Below, in pieces: positions 22,976 through 33,710 of a DNA stretch of 64,000 nucleotides. The position numbers and the translations under genes are program-made. Each line of letters starts with the position of its first letter. Within the stretch, counting starts at the first letter, position 1. This stretch comes from Ambrosia x helenae. Its lineage: Eukaryota; Streptophyta; Magnoliopsida; Asterales; Asteraceae. Location: contig CM061223.1 of NCBI GenBank assembly GCA_030844895.1, forward strand, positions 29,874,561 to 29,938,560, in the 5' to 3' direction. Under the pieces are notes generated by a model. The model was not told the DNA's origin and searched no databases. It saw only the letters and a list, made by a program, of their open reading frames with translations.

Positions 22976-23711
22976 TACCCAAATATATATTACTCCATAT
23001 TAAATTAGAAGTAAAATATAAGTAAAAAAAAGAAATCCCATAACATAATGGTATTATATATGTTGTTGCATATATATGAAATAAAACCGATAAAAAAATC
23101 GAAAAGCATATTGAATAATAGATATAATAATACTTTGAGTAAAATGTCAAAATGGTCCGAATGTTTGCCTAAAAATGCTTGTTTAGACACCAAACCTGAT
23201 TTTTATCACTGGGACCCCAGGCGATTCATTTAGTGCCATTTTGGACACTTTTTGCTAACTTAGTAAGAAAAGTCAGTTAACTCGCACGGGCAATATGGTC
23301 ATTTATGTCCTCAGGGGCCAAAATGGCAGTTAATGGAAAGTTATAAAAAAATAAAATTCAAACCTTTTCCCTCTTTCCGGTAAGAAAAACTGGCTAACTC
23401 CAGTACGTTTCTGACGAGAATAAAACCATGATTTTTATGCTTTTTATAATCCGATATTAATCCCATACGTTATTTAGATACCGAAAAGTTGAGTCTATAG
23501 TGTTGAAAAGTAGGTTGACTTTTGAAAAAGTGAAATAAGATAGTTCCTAAGAAAGAAAAAGGGGGATATTTTAATTTCTATTTTGCCCTTATGTATTTTA
23601 ACCCTCTAAAGTGTGTAAATTGTTTAAAATTTTAAAATCAGTTTTTATCTCTACCCTAGATCAGTTTCAAAGTATAGCTATGATAGAGTTTTGTAAGTTT
23701 CTTTAATAAAA
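22976..23711. other. Intergenic repeat-derived DNA
   Basis: No gene. 23136-23340 holds AAATGTCAAAATGGTCCGAA, GGGACCCCAGGCG and GGCCAAAATGGCAG. This phrasing resembles ends of DNA transposons of the GGTCCCTGTGG type seen at 49341, but I found no matching inverted end. The rest is AT-rich and unassigned. Confidence 0.4.
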
Positions 23712-24624
23712 CTAGGTGTTCTAATGATCGCGCGCTGCGCGATATATCCTGTGGCGCGTTGTGTCACAATCGTGCTAACAGCAGTGTGAGATGGAGGCGT
23801 AAAACCGTGTTACGTAGCAACGAAACAACGACCAAAACCAGGAAAATCGGCAAGAAAGAACACAGATGAACGGAGACGAAAATACTATACGAACGTAGAT
23901 GAAAACTACGTAAAAAAAACGTAGACGAACAGAGACGAAAAGATCAGGTGTTGCAGACGAACGGAGATGAAAATACTATACGAACGTAGACGGACACTAC
24001 GTAAAAAAACGTAGACGAAAAGATCAGGTATTGCAGACGAACGAAGACGAAAATACTATACGAACATAGACGAACATTACGTAAAAAAAAACATAGACAA
24101 ACGGCGACGAAAGTACTATACGAATGTAGACGGAGATTACGTTAAGAAAGCGTAGACGAACGGACTATACGAACGTAGACTAACGCTACGTAAAAAAAAA
24201 TACTATACGAACGTAGACGAAAACACTATACGAACGGAAAGCAACTTGGGTTAAAGAGCGGGTGTTGCAGACGAACGGAGACGAAAGCACTATACGAACG
24301 TAGACGGACACTACGCTAAAAAAAATAAATAAAAAGTTGGTAGTCAAATCGAGGGAAAAATGAGGGAAAATAAAACGTAAGAAAAAAGTTGGTGGGTAAA
24401 ATGAGGAAAAAAGAACTTAAAGAAAGGTAAAATAAATAAAATGTGACAAAAATAGAGAAAAAAAACTTAACCAAAAAATTGATGGCAAGAAAGTAAAAAA
24501 AATAACTTAGCAAAGGAAAAAAAAAGTGATGGAAACGAAAAGGTGTAAAATTGACTATTTCTTACCCCTCTCCTTTTAATATATATATATATATATAAAA
24601 TTTCTTTTTTCTGAAATTATTAGA
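23712..24624 (-). mobile_element. Short non-autonomous Helitron (minus strand)
   Basis: Read on the minus strand, the 3' end has a perfect 7-bp stem (ATCGCGC/GCGCGAT, 23727-23743), a spacer, CTAG at 23715-23712 and T: a textbook Helitron terminus. The proposed 5' end is TCTAATAATT at 24624, preceded by A, with an AT-rich run just inside. That end is a guess based on the TC/A rule and could be wrong. The interior is a ~500 bp repeat array and AG-rich sequence with no coding capacity. Confidence 0.6.
23820..24315. repeat. Tandem repeat of ACTATACGAACGTAGACG
   Basis: At least seven imperfect units built from GACGAACGGAGACGAAAATA, CTATACGAACGTAGACGGA and CACTACGTAAAAAAA, with a period of roughly 70-110 bp. 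It lies in the 3' half of the Helitron. Confidence 0.8.
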
Positions 24625-24747
24625 TATCAAATTCTTTTTGTATTTTGTTTACTATTGTGGCTATGGTTTAATTGAAATTTTATTGATTGTTGGCCCATCT
24701 CCCGCCACCGATCGATCAAAGTTTGACTATATATTAAAACAATTTTC

Positions 24748-24974
24748 GCCAATGATCTCCAGCTCAGCTGGTTTGAGGTAGGGTGGGTTTTCCCTTAGGG
24801 GTTCCCATCCTGGGGGGAGGTCACATGTTCAATCCATGCACACTACAAAAAAATTCCCCGTGACGGTTTGAGCTTAGACAAGGAGGACACCGGTGCGTGG
24901 GTAGGGATTCAAACTTGAGACCAATAGGTTAGGGTTGTATAAGGATTTCCATTGATTTAAACCTTTCAAAAAAA
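24748..24974 (+). mobile_element. tRNA-derived SINE with 15-bp target duplication
   Basis: The head carries an A-box-like AGCTCAGCTGGT and a B-box-like GTCACATGTTCAATCC, as in tRNA-derived Pol III SINEs. The tail ends in a short A run. The perfect 15-bp duplication ATTAAAACAATTTTC flanks it (24733-24747 and 24975-24989). A related copy in inverse orientation lies at 27300-27405. It inserted about 270 bp upstream of the wax synthase start codon. Confidence 0.85.
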
Positions 24975-25244
24975 ATTAAAACAATTTTCAACAATACGAC
25001 TAACGACATTGTTTAAACCACGTGCCAGCCTAATATTGCATTCCATCTATACTATACTAAAATTAACATTAAATTGGTGTTATATTATTATTACAAGATA
25101 CGAGATTCTAAACCATCCACCACCATAAAACCAACTACCACACATTCTCCTTCTCACACTTCTTTATTTCACAACCACATACCCTAAAAAGGAGTGTCTT
25201 GTAGTTGCACGTTAGACAAAAGTGATCAACTCTTCAAAGAGACC

Positions 25245-26297
25245 ATGGAATTGAAACAAGAGATGAGTAACCTCATCAAGGTCTCGCTTTATGCTTGTGT
25301 TTCACTTAACTATTGCTTTTTTGTAGGCAAGATTGTTCCAAAAGGTGTTCCTAGACTCCTAACAATCCTCCCTGTTGTCATCTTCTTCCTCTCCCTTCCT
25401 CTATCTCTAACCTCTGTCCACTTCATTGGACTTGTTTCTTTCTTCATTTCATGGCTTGCAAACTTCAAACTCATCCTTTTCGCCTTCGAAAAAGGCCCTC
25501 TTTCGTCTCCTTCAATCCCTCTCATAAGGTTCTTTGCCATGGCTTGTTTCCCAATCGAAATAACTCACTCAAATAAAGAGCTTTCCAACCCCAAAAACCC
25601 TAACAACAAAGCACTTGGGTATGCCACAAAGGGCGTGCTTCTCGCCCTTTTCCTTCGCATTTACCATACCCAACATGAAACTATGAACCCAATGCTCGCT
25701 TGGGTGTTCTTTGGGTTATCGGTTTACCTAATGCTAGAGCTCTTGGTCACCCTGAGCGCGACACTGGTCGCGCTCATTCTGAGGGTCGAGCTTTACCCTC
25801 AGTTTGACAAGCCGTATCTGGCTACATCTCTACAAGATTTTTGGGGACGAAGGTGGAATGTGATGGTGAACCGAATACTTCACCCGGCTATATACGATCC
25901 GGTTCTTAAACTATCGAACCGGGTCATGGGCCGGTTTTGGGCCCCCATTCCGGCTATTTTGACTACTTTTGCGGTTTCTGGGCTCATGCATGAATTAATA
26001 TTTTTTTACTTTACTAGGACTTGGCCTGAGTGGGAGGTAATGTTATTCTTTTGTCTACATGGTGTTTGTTTGGCTCTGGAAGTGATCATCAAGAAAGCCG
26101 TTAACGTTAAATGGCGTTTGCCACGAACGTTAACGGCGCCGTTAGTGGTGACGTTTGTGTTGGCGACTTCTTATTGGTTGTTTTTACCAGAATTAGCACG
26201 ATGTAAAATGATCGAACGAGCGTTCGAGGAATATGAGGCGGTTAGCGAGTTAGCAAAGGATATTGGTCAGACGATACATGTTATTTTGGGTAAATGA
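25245..26297 (+). CDS. Wax synthase-like long-chain-alcohol O-fatty-acyltransferase (MBOAT)
   Basis: Single-exon gene of 350 codons encoding a plant jojoba-type wax synthase (family of probable long-chain-alcohol O-fatty-acyltransferases). The family joins fatty alcohol and acyl-CoA to wax ester at the endoplasmic reticulum; some members acylate sterols, so the substrate here is open. About eight hydrophobic segments are visible, the first near residues 10-30 (SLYACVSLNYCFFVG). The conserved family block DFWGRRWN lies at 198-205 and the MBOAT catalytic histidine is probably His249 in SGLMHELIFFY. The start chosen is the ATG at 25245 (GACCATGG context); the frame is open further up to 25194 but has no earlier ATG. 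Length is normal for the family and no frameshift or stop interrupts it. The 5' leader is C/T-rich with a weak TATA-like CTATACTATA at about 25048. A SINE lies upstream and a MITE begins 22 bp after the stop. Confidence 0.92.
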   Translation: MELKQEMSNLIKVSLYACVSLNYCFFVGKIVPKGVPRLLTILPVVIFFLSLPLSLTSVHFIGLVSFFISWLANFKLILFAFEKGPLSSPSIPLIRFFAMACFPIEITHSNKELSNPKNPNNKALGYATKGVLLALFLRIYHTQHETMNPMLAWVFFGLSVYLMLELLVTLSATLVALILRVELYPQFDKPYLATSLQDFWGRRWNVMVNRILHPAIYDPVLKLSNRVMGRFWAPIPAILTTFAVSGLMHELIFFYFTRTWPEWEVMLFFCLHGVCLALEVIIKKAVNVKWRLPRTLTAPLVVTFVLATSYWLFLPELARCKMIERAFEEYEAVSELAKDIGQTIHVILGK

Positions 26298-26319
26298 GTA
26301 CGTTTACGTTGCTATAACA

Positions 26320-26567
26320 GGTAGCGTTCGTTTCTCGGAATGTAAATGGAATTGGAATTCACGCGGAAACTATAATTTGATTTGGTATTTAGATGTGTTT
26401 ATTTCAAGGGATGGAATAAAATCTTGGTGGAATTGGAATGTAGATTCTCTTTCGTATGTTGTTGTTCAATTACAGTTCATTTTTTGTTGAAACGAACAAC
26501 ATAAGATATGGAAGATACATTCCAATTTAATCTGGATTTCATTCCATTCCGTGAAATAAACGCTACC
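26320..26567. mobile_element. MITE in the 3' flank of the wax synthase gene
   Basis: GGTAGCGTTCGTTTCTCGGA at the left and the inverted GGTAGCGTTTATTTCACGGA at the right form terminal inverted repeats, continuing imperfectly through ATGGAATT. The element is 248 bp with no coding capacity. I could not define a clean target duplication, so the superfamily (hAT or PIF/Harbinger) is undecided. It starts 22 bp past the stop codon and so probably lies in the 3' UTR; it contains AATAAA at about 26415. Confidence 0.75.
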
Positions 26568-26734
26568 GTAATGTAATCGAAGTTTGGGATTGTTGTTAGC
26601 ACAAGTACCTCAAGAATGATCAAATTCTAAATTAGCATTTGAAGTATAGTGTTAATGTGTGGTCGTCCTTTAGTTTAGGATTGTAATTATATGCATGGTG
26701 GGCATCCTCATTCATCTCAATGGTAGTAAACTTT

Positions 26735-26806
26735 GTAGGGAATCTCCTTGGAGATTGCCCAGTTTTTGTGTGTTTAATGAAATTTGCCTTCCAAAAAAAA
26801 AAAAAA
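26735..26806 (+). mobile_element. 5'-truncated LINE-type retroposon stub with poly-A and TSD
   Basis: 72 bp ending in GTTTAATGAAATTTGCCTTC and a 15-base A run, bracketed by the perfect 10-bp duplication AGTAAACTTT (26725-26734 and 26807-26816). Poly-A plus a duplication of this length marks target-primed insertion. The body is too short to assign a LINE clade; an mRNA retroposition stub is the alternative. Confidence 0.75.
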
Positions 26807-26816
26807 AGTAAACTTT

Positions 26817-27194
26817 TTAAGCGCTAGGATTAAATACATGAGTGAAAGAAAAAATAGAAAGTCATAGGAAAGACATCAAACGGACTCTAATTGAACTCAG
26901 ACGACATTAATTGAAACCGTTTCATCGAATCCTACGATCTTAGTTTTTAGGTTTTCGTTTTTAGAATTTTTAGTTTGCACTTTTTAGAATTTACGTTATA
27001 TTATTGTTTATTTTATGTAGCATTATGTCTTTATCTTATTTTCATCTATGTGTCATTTTTGTGATTTATTGTGTCTTTTTTCTTTAGTATTTTGTTATAT
27101 TTTTCGGAATTGTGTTATATTTTGTGGCTCGTTGTGTCATATTTTGCAATTTATTGTGGTTTTTGTATCCTTCTCTCCTTACTTATTTTTGTTT
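26817..27194. other. Intergenic, no gene seen
   Basis: T-rich sequence with a loose recurrence of TTGTGTCATATTTTG-like words (26990-27160). No promoter, RNA or coding signal was recognised. Confidence 0.5.
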
Positions 27195-27298
27195 TTTGAA
27201 GGCGTAGTTCAATGGTAAAATCCTAGTTCTAACAACCTTCAGGTCACAAGTTCGAGTCCTCCCACACATCGGGTCCTTTCAACCTTAATGGGTATGAT
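27195..27298 (+). mobile_element. tRNA-derived SINE fragment
   Basis: An A-box-like GTAGTTCAATGGTAAAATCC and a B-box-like GGTCACAAGTTCGAGTCC are spaced as in a tRNA-derived SINE head. No target duplication was found and the 3' side abuts another SINE in the opposite orientation. Confidence 0.6.
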
Positions 27299-27405
27299 TT
27301 TTCGATAGACAAGAATCGAACCTGTGACCAACCACAGGTGGGAACCCTCTGAAGAGGTAAACCCTCCCACCTCAAACCAGCTGGGCTAGAGATCATCGGC
27401 TCTGT
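27299..27405 (-). mobile_element. tRNA-derived SINE fragment, same family as 24748-24974
   Basis: On the minus strand it reads GATCTCTAGCCCAGCTGGTT, TTGAGGTGGGAGGGTT and, further on, GGTCACAGGTTCGATTC. These align with the head and B box of the SINE at 24748. The 3' tail is missing. Confidence 0.65.
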
Positions 27406-27477
27406 ACTCATTTTTATTACACTGTGTAGGATAACTTAACCATTTTTTTTAATACACACCTATTAGTTTTAATTCCT

Positions 27478-27818
27478 ATATATTGGTGGAGTGGTAGGCG
27501 GACAAGGGTTCCCCTCGAGAGACCCAGGTTCGATCCCCATAACACACACTTTGGAGGGGCATGGCAATGACCGGGAAAACTTGGTCTTCCCGGTGGAGGG
27601 AGTTTGAACCTGAGGTGAACTAGTTTTCATCTGACCGTTTCTCCACCGAACGACAGTAAAACTGAGCTTGTGTGGAGGTGGTACGGTTTTCGGGCAAAAG
27701 CCGTTAACAACCCACACTACCACCAGCGTAGACCCAGTTCAGACAAGATAGACTGGGGAGTGGAGGATTAGAGCTGGCTAAGCGGGTATTAACAACAAAG
27801 TTATCTTCGAAAAAAAAT
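27478..27818 (+). mobile_element. SINE with tRNA-like head and A-rich tail
   Basis: The head has GGTGGAGTGGTAGGCGGACA (box A region) and CCAGGTTCGATCCCC (box B). A GC-rich body follows and the tail ends CTTCGAAAAAAAA. The ~340 bp length fits a tRNA-derived plant SINE. An 84-codon minus-strand frame inside is incidental. Confidence 0.7.
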
Positions 27819-28232
27819 GTATGCATTTATTTATTGTACGACTTTAACTTAAAGAAAATGGGCACATTTACATCAATCATAGTAAAGGGTATTATTGAAT
27901 GTTATAAAGTCTTAAAAGCTGACGGAAGACAATACAGTCACGCTTCTGGAAGCATGGTTTCTAAAATTATTTGAAGACCATTTAATTCTTCGGTGTCGAT
28001 AGCGAATTCATCAAAGTCGTACAAGGGCAGCCAATAGAAGTATTAGGAGGTGTCTGGGGTTGCGTTTTGAAAGACACGTTTAGATTATTGTATTTTGAAA
28101 ACGCAAATAATTAGTTTTTAGTGTTTGGGGTTGAGATTGAAATGAATTTTAAGATACCAAATCGACGGTTAGGATTTCTTCGCATCAATCGGAAAACGAT
28201 ATCAAGGTAACCTTATTAAACATTTATTTGAT
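27819..28232. other. Intergenic, possible DNA-transposon fragment
   Basis: GGTGTCTGGGGTTGCGTTTT (28050) and GTGTTTGGGGTTGAGATTGA (28120) resemble the TGTTTGG-type ends of hAT-like MITEs. No matching inverted end was identified. No gene. Confidence 0.35.
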
Positions 28233-28320
28233 GAGGAAAATGAATATGAGGCTGTTACACATCTAAACTTAGATGCGTAACCCATCAAAACTACGTCCTT
28301 TTGATTAAATCTTACTAAAA
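28233..28320 (+). mobile_element. Mutator-like TIR, related to the 20493 element
   Basis: GAGGAAAATGAATATGAGGC, ATCTAAACTTAGATGCG and CAAAACTACGTCCTTTTGAT align with the TIR at 20493-20575 with scattered substitutions. The partner TIR was not found before the Helitron end at 30567, so the element is truncated or its right end has decayed. With the adjacent heat-shock-factor exon it looks like a Pack-MULE. Confidence 0.65.
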
Positions 28321-28594
28321 ATAGATTAACTCTACTTTAACAAACTCAATAACATCACATTCTCCTCCGAAATTGCTGTTGTACACCCTTGCTTATCTTT
28401 GTCTCTTCGAAACCTTCCACCGGTATTTACATGTTCGCTTCCTTCCTCCCTATCTTTTTAATTTTGATTAATTTTAAATAAGCTTAAATTAAATCTTTAT
28501 GAAACTTTTTACCAAGTAAATTTCAAAACCAAAACACTTCTCAAGTCTTTTTGCCTCTTCTCCATTCTCTCATCTCCATCACAAAACCAAAACC

Positions 28595-28825
28595 CTAGCT
28601 TTCCAATCTCCCTCCTCCTCCTCCTCCCCCGCAGCGTCTCCCTCCTCCTTCCCATGAAAAAACTTTATTAGTGGACGAATCATCAACTATATCGTAGGTT
28701 TTTACTAAACACGGCGGCGGAGTATTGACCCTGGACATCGGAAGTGGCGTAGGTGATTGAACGGCGGCAGCGCCACCGTATGTGGCGGCGGAGATGACGA
28801 CATTAGTGTGAGTACGAGGTTCCAT
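28595..28825 (-). pseudogene. Captured heat-shock transcription factor 5' exon
   Basis: Minus-strand frame from ATG at 28825. Residues about 24-60 read SPTPLPMSRVNTPPPCLVKT then YDIVDDSSTNKVFSW, the start of the HSF DNA-binding domain (PPFLVKTYDMVDD type, class A-like). Homology stops after KVFSW, where the sequence turns into glycine-rich low complexity. The rest of the winged-helix domain, the HR-A/B coiled coil and activation region are absent. PPPC replaces the usual PPPF. It lies 275-590 bp inside a Mutator-like TIR, consistent with Pack-MULE capture. Confidence 0.75.
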
Positions 28826-28864
28826 GGAGATGGACGTTGTGGTTAATTTAGGGTTGTGTGAGTA

Positions 28865-28877
28865 CCATTTATAAACC
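28865..28877 (-). promoter_or_regulatory. TATA box upstream of the captured HSF exon
   Basis: On the minus strand GGGTTTATAAATGG lies about 40 bp before the ATG at 28825. This suggests the native core promoter and short leader were captured with the exon. Confidence 0.5.
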
Positions 28878-30566
28878 CTAGAAATGGAATTACAGTGGAA
28901 GCGTGGAGAAAACTTTGGAAGAAGAAAAAATGAAGATTTTTATTTTAAGATGATAAAAGAGGGACACAGGGAGGTAGAGAGATAGATTTTTATTTTATTG
29001 ATATCTTTTTTTGTTATAAATACACTAGTACACAAGTGAGTTGATGGTGCTATGCTTGTTTTTTAGTGATGCGGTTGAATATAGCTATCGCACCTTTTTA
29101 ACAAAGTCAATTTAATGATCCTATGAGTTTTATTTGATGATTCTACAAAGAATTAGTTGCAAGTAAATTAATGGGGATCGGTTTAATGGTGCTATATGGG
29201 TTTTATTTGATGGTGCTTCAAAGAATTAATTGTTGTCAATTATTGGGGATCCAAAATTTGAAATTCATCAGTTCCCCCACTATTTTTACTTCCCTCCTAT
29301 TAATTTCATTATTTCATCTCTCTCTTGGAAGACACCATTTTATCTTGTCATCTGTTAATTTTTACAGATAATATGGAGGTGTTTGTGCTTATTAGATGAA
29401 CCATTCCTGGCATCGATTTAGACCTAATCATTTGTTTTTTTTTTTGTTTAATTTTGCAGGATTGAATCATGAAAGAGGTCAAATCAAGAGGTGCTGTAAA
29501 AAAAAAAAAGCCTGATATCAAGTAAGTTGTATCTCCTTAATTCGTATATATCTTACATACCTTCCTTTGGGTTTTATATGTTTAATTTTCCTCTCTTTTT
29601 TTCCTCTTGATTTAGATTTAGGTTTCTCTTGTACATAGCTGAAAACAAGGAAGAACGATGTCGTTCCGACGAGACATGAGTAAGTCGTCTCCGTCAGTGA
29701 TGGTTATTTCAGGCTAGTTGTAGTCTGGTAAAACACCGGTGAAGGGTTTGGTGGCGGAGGCGGTAGTGGTGGTTGGATACATTTTTTTTAATTAGTGATT
29801 TATCTTGTGGTGCGGTTTTGTTTTAATTGTTGGTGCAGTCCCCATACCGCATCAAAAGATCTCTGATTTGGTGATGCTATATGTTTTGGTGCAGTCCTTG
29901 CACCGCACTGTTAAAGCAATTTCACTGCACCATTAAAGCATTTCTGTACTAGTGATAGTAGATGCTTCAAATTTTGGGACATCACGTTATGGTGGGTTGT
30001 GGTGGTTAGGGTGGGTGTTGGTGGTGGTGGATTGTGGTGGGTTATGGTTATGGTGGATTATGGTTGGTTATGGTTACAGTTAGGTTACGCTACAAACGTT
30101 AACAAACAAACAGTCTTCTTCTTGCAGACTGCAGACTTTTGGTCCACCTCTTCTCCTGCAGATGTCTGCAGATGTGATCCACATGCTGCAAACCTTTTAC
30201 CTCTTAAAAACAAACAACTTAATGTTTTCAATAAATATGATTTGAAGATATCTTATTTTTTGCAATCAACAAACAAACATTAAGTAAGATTTGCGTTTAT
30301 TGTATACTGAATAAAACCAACAAATAAATAAATCGTTTTTGTGGTACAAAAAGAATAAACATGTGTCTAAAATTTTAAAAGAAACAAGTAAATAAGTCGT
30401 TTTTGTAGTTGGAAGTGGTCCCTTGTTTCTTTCAAACACTTGGTCAGAAAACACATTTGTCTAAAATTTAAAAAAAAAAATTAAAAAATAACTTATGGGA
30501 TTTTAATGTAACGGGTAAAAAAATAGATTGTATGTTTTGTGACACATGATATGATTTTGAATAAAA
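28878..30566. other. Mostly non-coding, possible second captured exon
   Basis: A TTTTGCAG acceptor at about 29459 is followed by ATG at 29469 and a short frame (MKEVKSRGAVKKKKPDIK) closing on a GTAAG donor at about 29522. This basic start resembles plant HMGB proteins only weakly, and I do not claim it. 29690-29780 and 29990-30080 are GGT/GTGG-rich. 30180-30540 is AT-rich with no gene. Confidence 0.35.
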
Positions 30567-32310
30567 CTAGGTTTTCTTCCCTGGCGCGCGTTGCGGCGCC
30601 GTTTTTTACCCAGTTCTACTTATGTTTTGTGTACATTATAGTAAATTAAAGCATGACATGAATTCTTGAGGTTTAACAGTGAGACAAAGCTCCCATGAGA
30701 CACAAATGCCTTAATTCCTCTTTGCATGTCCCTCAACTATCTGAAAAAAGGGAAAAAAATACCTTTGAAATTAAACCAACAAATTTTACCTAAGGGAAAA
30801 TTGACAAATAAAGTCACTCAACTTCAAGACCAAATCCATTGCCTAAAATGTTTCAAATAGTTTCTAAAAGACTAAATGTTAATTAAGATATCTAATTAGC
30901 TACACATTTTTATAACTGCTTCAAACATAAATTATGGACCAACGTATCAATCTTCTTAGAAAGTCTCTGATAACCACTTCAAATCTCTCTTGAACCTACA
31001 ATAAATGAAAAGATGCTTTAATCATGTAGTCATTTGATATATCGTATGATGCAAACATAAAACTATAATTATATATGAATAACACTAATGTGATAGCAAG
31101 ACCCTTGGGCCTAAATCTACCAGCTTTACCAACCTGGAGATGAGTCGGTTAATTATACATCAAAGTCACTAATGATGATGATCATAGCAAAGTAAAGAAG
31201 TTAGGTGATAAATAAATAATATAATTTAGCTAAAACTAATCAAATTTTGAAGCTGATAAGCCAAATGTGTTCCCAATCTTTGATTTTTTTAGTTTCCTAA
31301 TTAGGAATTTTCACTTAAGCAACACATCAAACATGTTCAATTGCATATGGCTGACTCTTATTAATCATCCCATACCTTTTCAAATCCTATTACAGTTGGA
31401 CGCTCAAGTCTCACCTTAACACACCATATAATGACCATGCGACTGCACACACAACTTATTCTTTATGCTTTTATCTTGTATTTATACACAAAATCATCTT
31501 TTCACACACTGTTATAGTTTAGAAACATAACTATATAATCATAACATTTTTTTAATGTCTTCTGATCAAAGACACACCTTTGTATACCATTTTAAAAGTC
31601 TTAAAAAACACTTTAAACACATCTTATGCTAGTAAAGAGAAATTTATATTTTAAACAAAATTCTTTATAAATTAGAAACTATTGTAATATATAAGTAATG
31701 AAATTGTGAAGTAGTAAAGATAAACTTACCTTTATGTGATGAAGATTCTGGTTGATTTACTTTTATTTCTCTTTTCCCTTAAAGAATATCATTGACGCTG
31801 TGAGGGATGCATGAATTCGAAGAAAATAGCGAAGCTACAAATCCAGATTCTTGCATCCAATCCATTGGTATTTCAAGTACTTTGTATCGCATTGAAGCTG
31901 ATTATCTCATACGCTATTTACTATAAAGTCAATGCTCCAACTTGTTACTCACCAAACAAAACAACATAAATGAATGAATTGTAAAAGTAAAATTAGAAAG
32001 CACTTTTTCTAATCACTTAAAGATTACGTCGCGAAACCTTTTTCCTATTTCGTAATCCACTAAACCCACGGATTTAGTATATATTAAGTAAACACACATT
32101 GTGAAACCTCATTTTGACCATATACATATACATTTCTTCAGCTAATTTGTTGGACTCATTGGGTGTGCTAATTAGAATAATCGACGAAACTGAAGAGAAC
32201 ATAATAACATACCAAGTTGTCACCAACGTTGAACCATTGATAAATTGGCAAGCTAACGTCCTCAAGGGCATAACAAAATTCTACCATTATTGAAACTTCC
32301 ATTTAGTGGC
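30567..32310 (-). mobile_element. Helitron 3' terminus (minus) and adjoining body
   Basis: On the minus strand the sequence ends GGCGCCGCAACGCGCGCC (stem GGCGC/GCGCC), a 15-nt spacer, then CTAG at 30570-30567 and T. This is a Helitron 3' end, so the element lies to the right. Its 5' end was not found. The body up to 32310 shows no gene I recognise. The likely continuation is interrupted by LTRs B, C and D and includes the kinase exon at 39773-39867. Confidence 0.65.
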
Positions 32311-32649
32311 AATGTTGTCACACCCTCAAATTTCCACGTGCGGGGTTTTACCGCGAGGCGTGTGACACACCAGGATCCAAGTCAACGGTCACAATAAACA
32401 ACACTATATGATACGTAAAAATGACATAATCAAACCATTAAGTTTTCATAAATGATCCAACGTTGCGGAAGCGTAAAACTTTATTACAACATGAAATCAA
32501 AAGTACGAAAGTCTGAAAATACTAAATGAGATGCACATGAATCCTAGACGCCGTGAGACTCCGTGCGCCTATCGACAGCTGCTACCTTAGCGACCTGAGA
32601 CAAACATGCTAAATACGTCAGCAAATAATGCCGGTGAGTTCACGGGTTT

Positions 32650-33080
32650 TTAATGAATACCGACTCCAAATGTATACCAATTCCAAGTGAAAATCGACTC
32701 CAACTGAATACTAACTCCCAAATGAATACCCATGATCAATCCAGACCACATGCATGCAAATCGTATGAATACCTGTTACTACTGCGATTGGAAAACCATT
32801 ACTGGACTCGAATACTGTGAATACTGAATACGTGCCCGAATGAATACTGAATACTGAATACTGTATACTGAATACTGAATACCTAAGAGACAATATGCAC
32901 CCGCCCGGCCCTCCAAGCCGTCGAGTGGGGCGGGTCAAGCCCAAATAGCGCTATCCACATTTTCCCCCGTTGTGCATCCCCGCACATTCATGGTTTCCCC
33001 CGGGACTTCCAAAGATCGCATAGTAATATAATGAATACGTGAAAACATAATGAATACTCCAAACCCAATGAATTCATGAA
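32650..33080. repeat. TGAATAC heptamer-type minisatellite in LTR B
   Basis: TGAATAC or AATACTG recurs more than fifteen times, densest at 32815-32885, in the R/U5 part of the LTR. Confidence 0.8.
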
Positions 33081-33519
33081 TACCAAAACATAGTTGAAAC
33101 ACCTTTTTATGAAAACATAGTTGACACACGTTTAAAGGACACAGCATGTTTTCTCCCCCGAAAATGTAAAACCAGTAAAAGAGTGGGGCCGTGAAACTCA
33201 CCTTAGAGTGCGTCTTCTGATAACTAGAATTCCAACACGTGTATGGTAATCCCAACTAACGACAACCTATCAACGAGTTTACATAAGTTTGATGACTATT
33301 AACCCGGAGGCTAACTAGTCCCCGATTGTCCAGATCTTGACTACGTGTTTTAAAAAGTGTGTTTAAACGTTAACCGGACATCCCAGACCGACCCGACATC
33401 CCGTTGGTGACCCATTACCCCAACTAATCAAGTACACATAGATTACACACAAGATTCAAGCATAAAACACTTAGTTTGTATCAAAAATCCCATTTCTGCA
33501 TCAGAACGGTCGAACCAGT

Positions 33520-33710
33520 CAGTTTTAAGTCTCCTTCGCACCTTTTCAGTCTCCTTCGCCCGTTTTTCCCACGTTCGCCCGTTTTTCCCACGTTCGCCCG
33601 TTTTTCCACGTTCGCCCGTTTTTTCACGTTCGCCCAAATTTTATTCCACGTTCGCCCATTCGAACCAATTTTATTCCACGTTCGCCCGTTTTCATCAGCA
33701 TTTTATAAAA
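33520..33710. repeat. CACGTTCGCCCGTTTTTC repeats in LTR B
   Basis: CGTTCGCCCG(TTTTTCC) recurs seven or more times with short spacers. A related TTCGCCC word occurs in the promoter cluster at 34495-34675. Confidence 0.8.

Noticed and set aside
25194..25244. Upstream extension of the wax synthase frame
   Set aside because: It begins at GTG with no ATG; the ATG at 25245 has good context and gives a family-typical N-terminus.
29469..29521. HMGB protein first exon
   Set aside because: Only 18 basic residues with weak similarity; no HMG box is found downstream.
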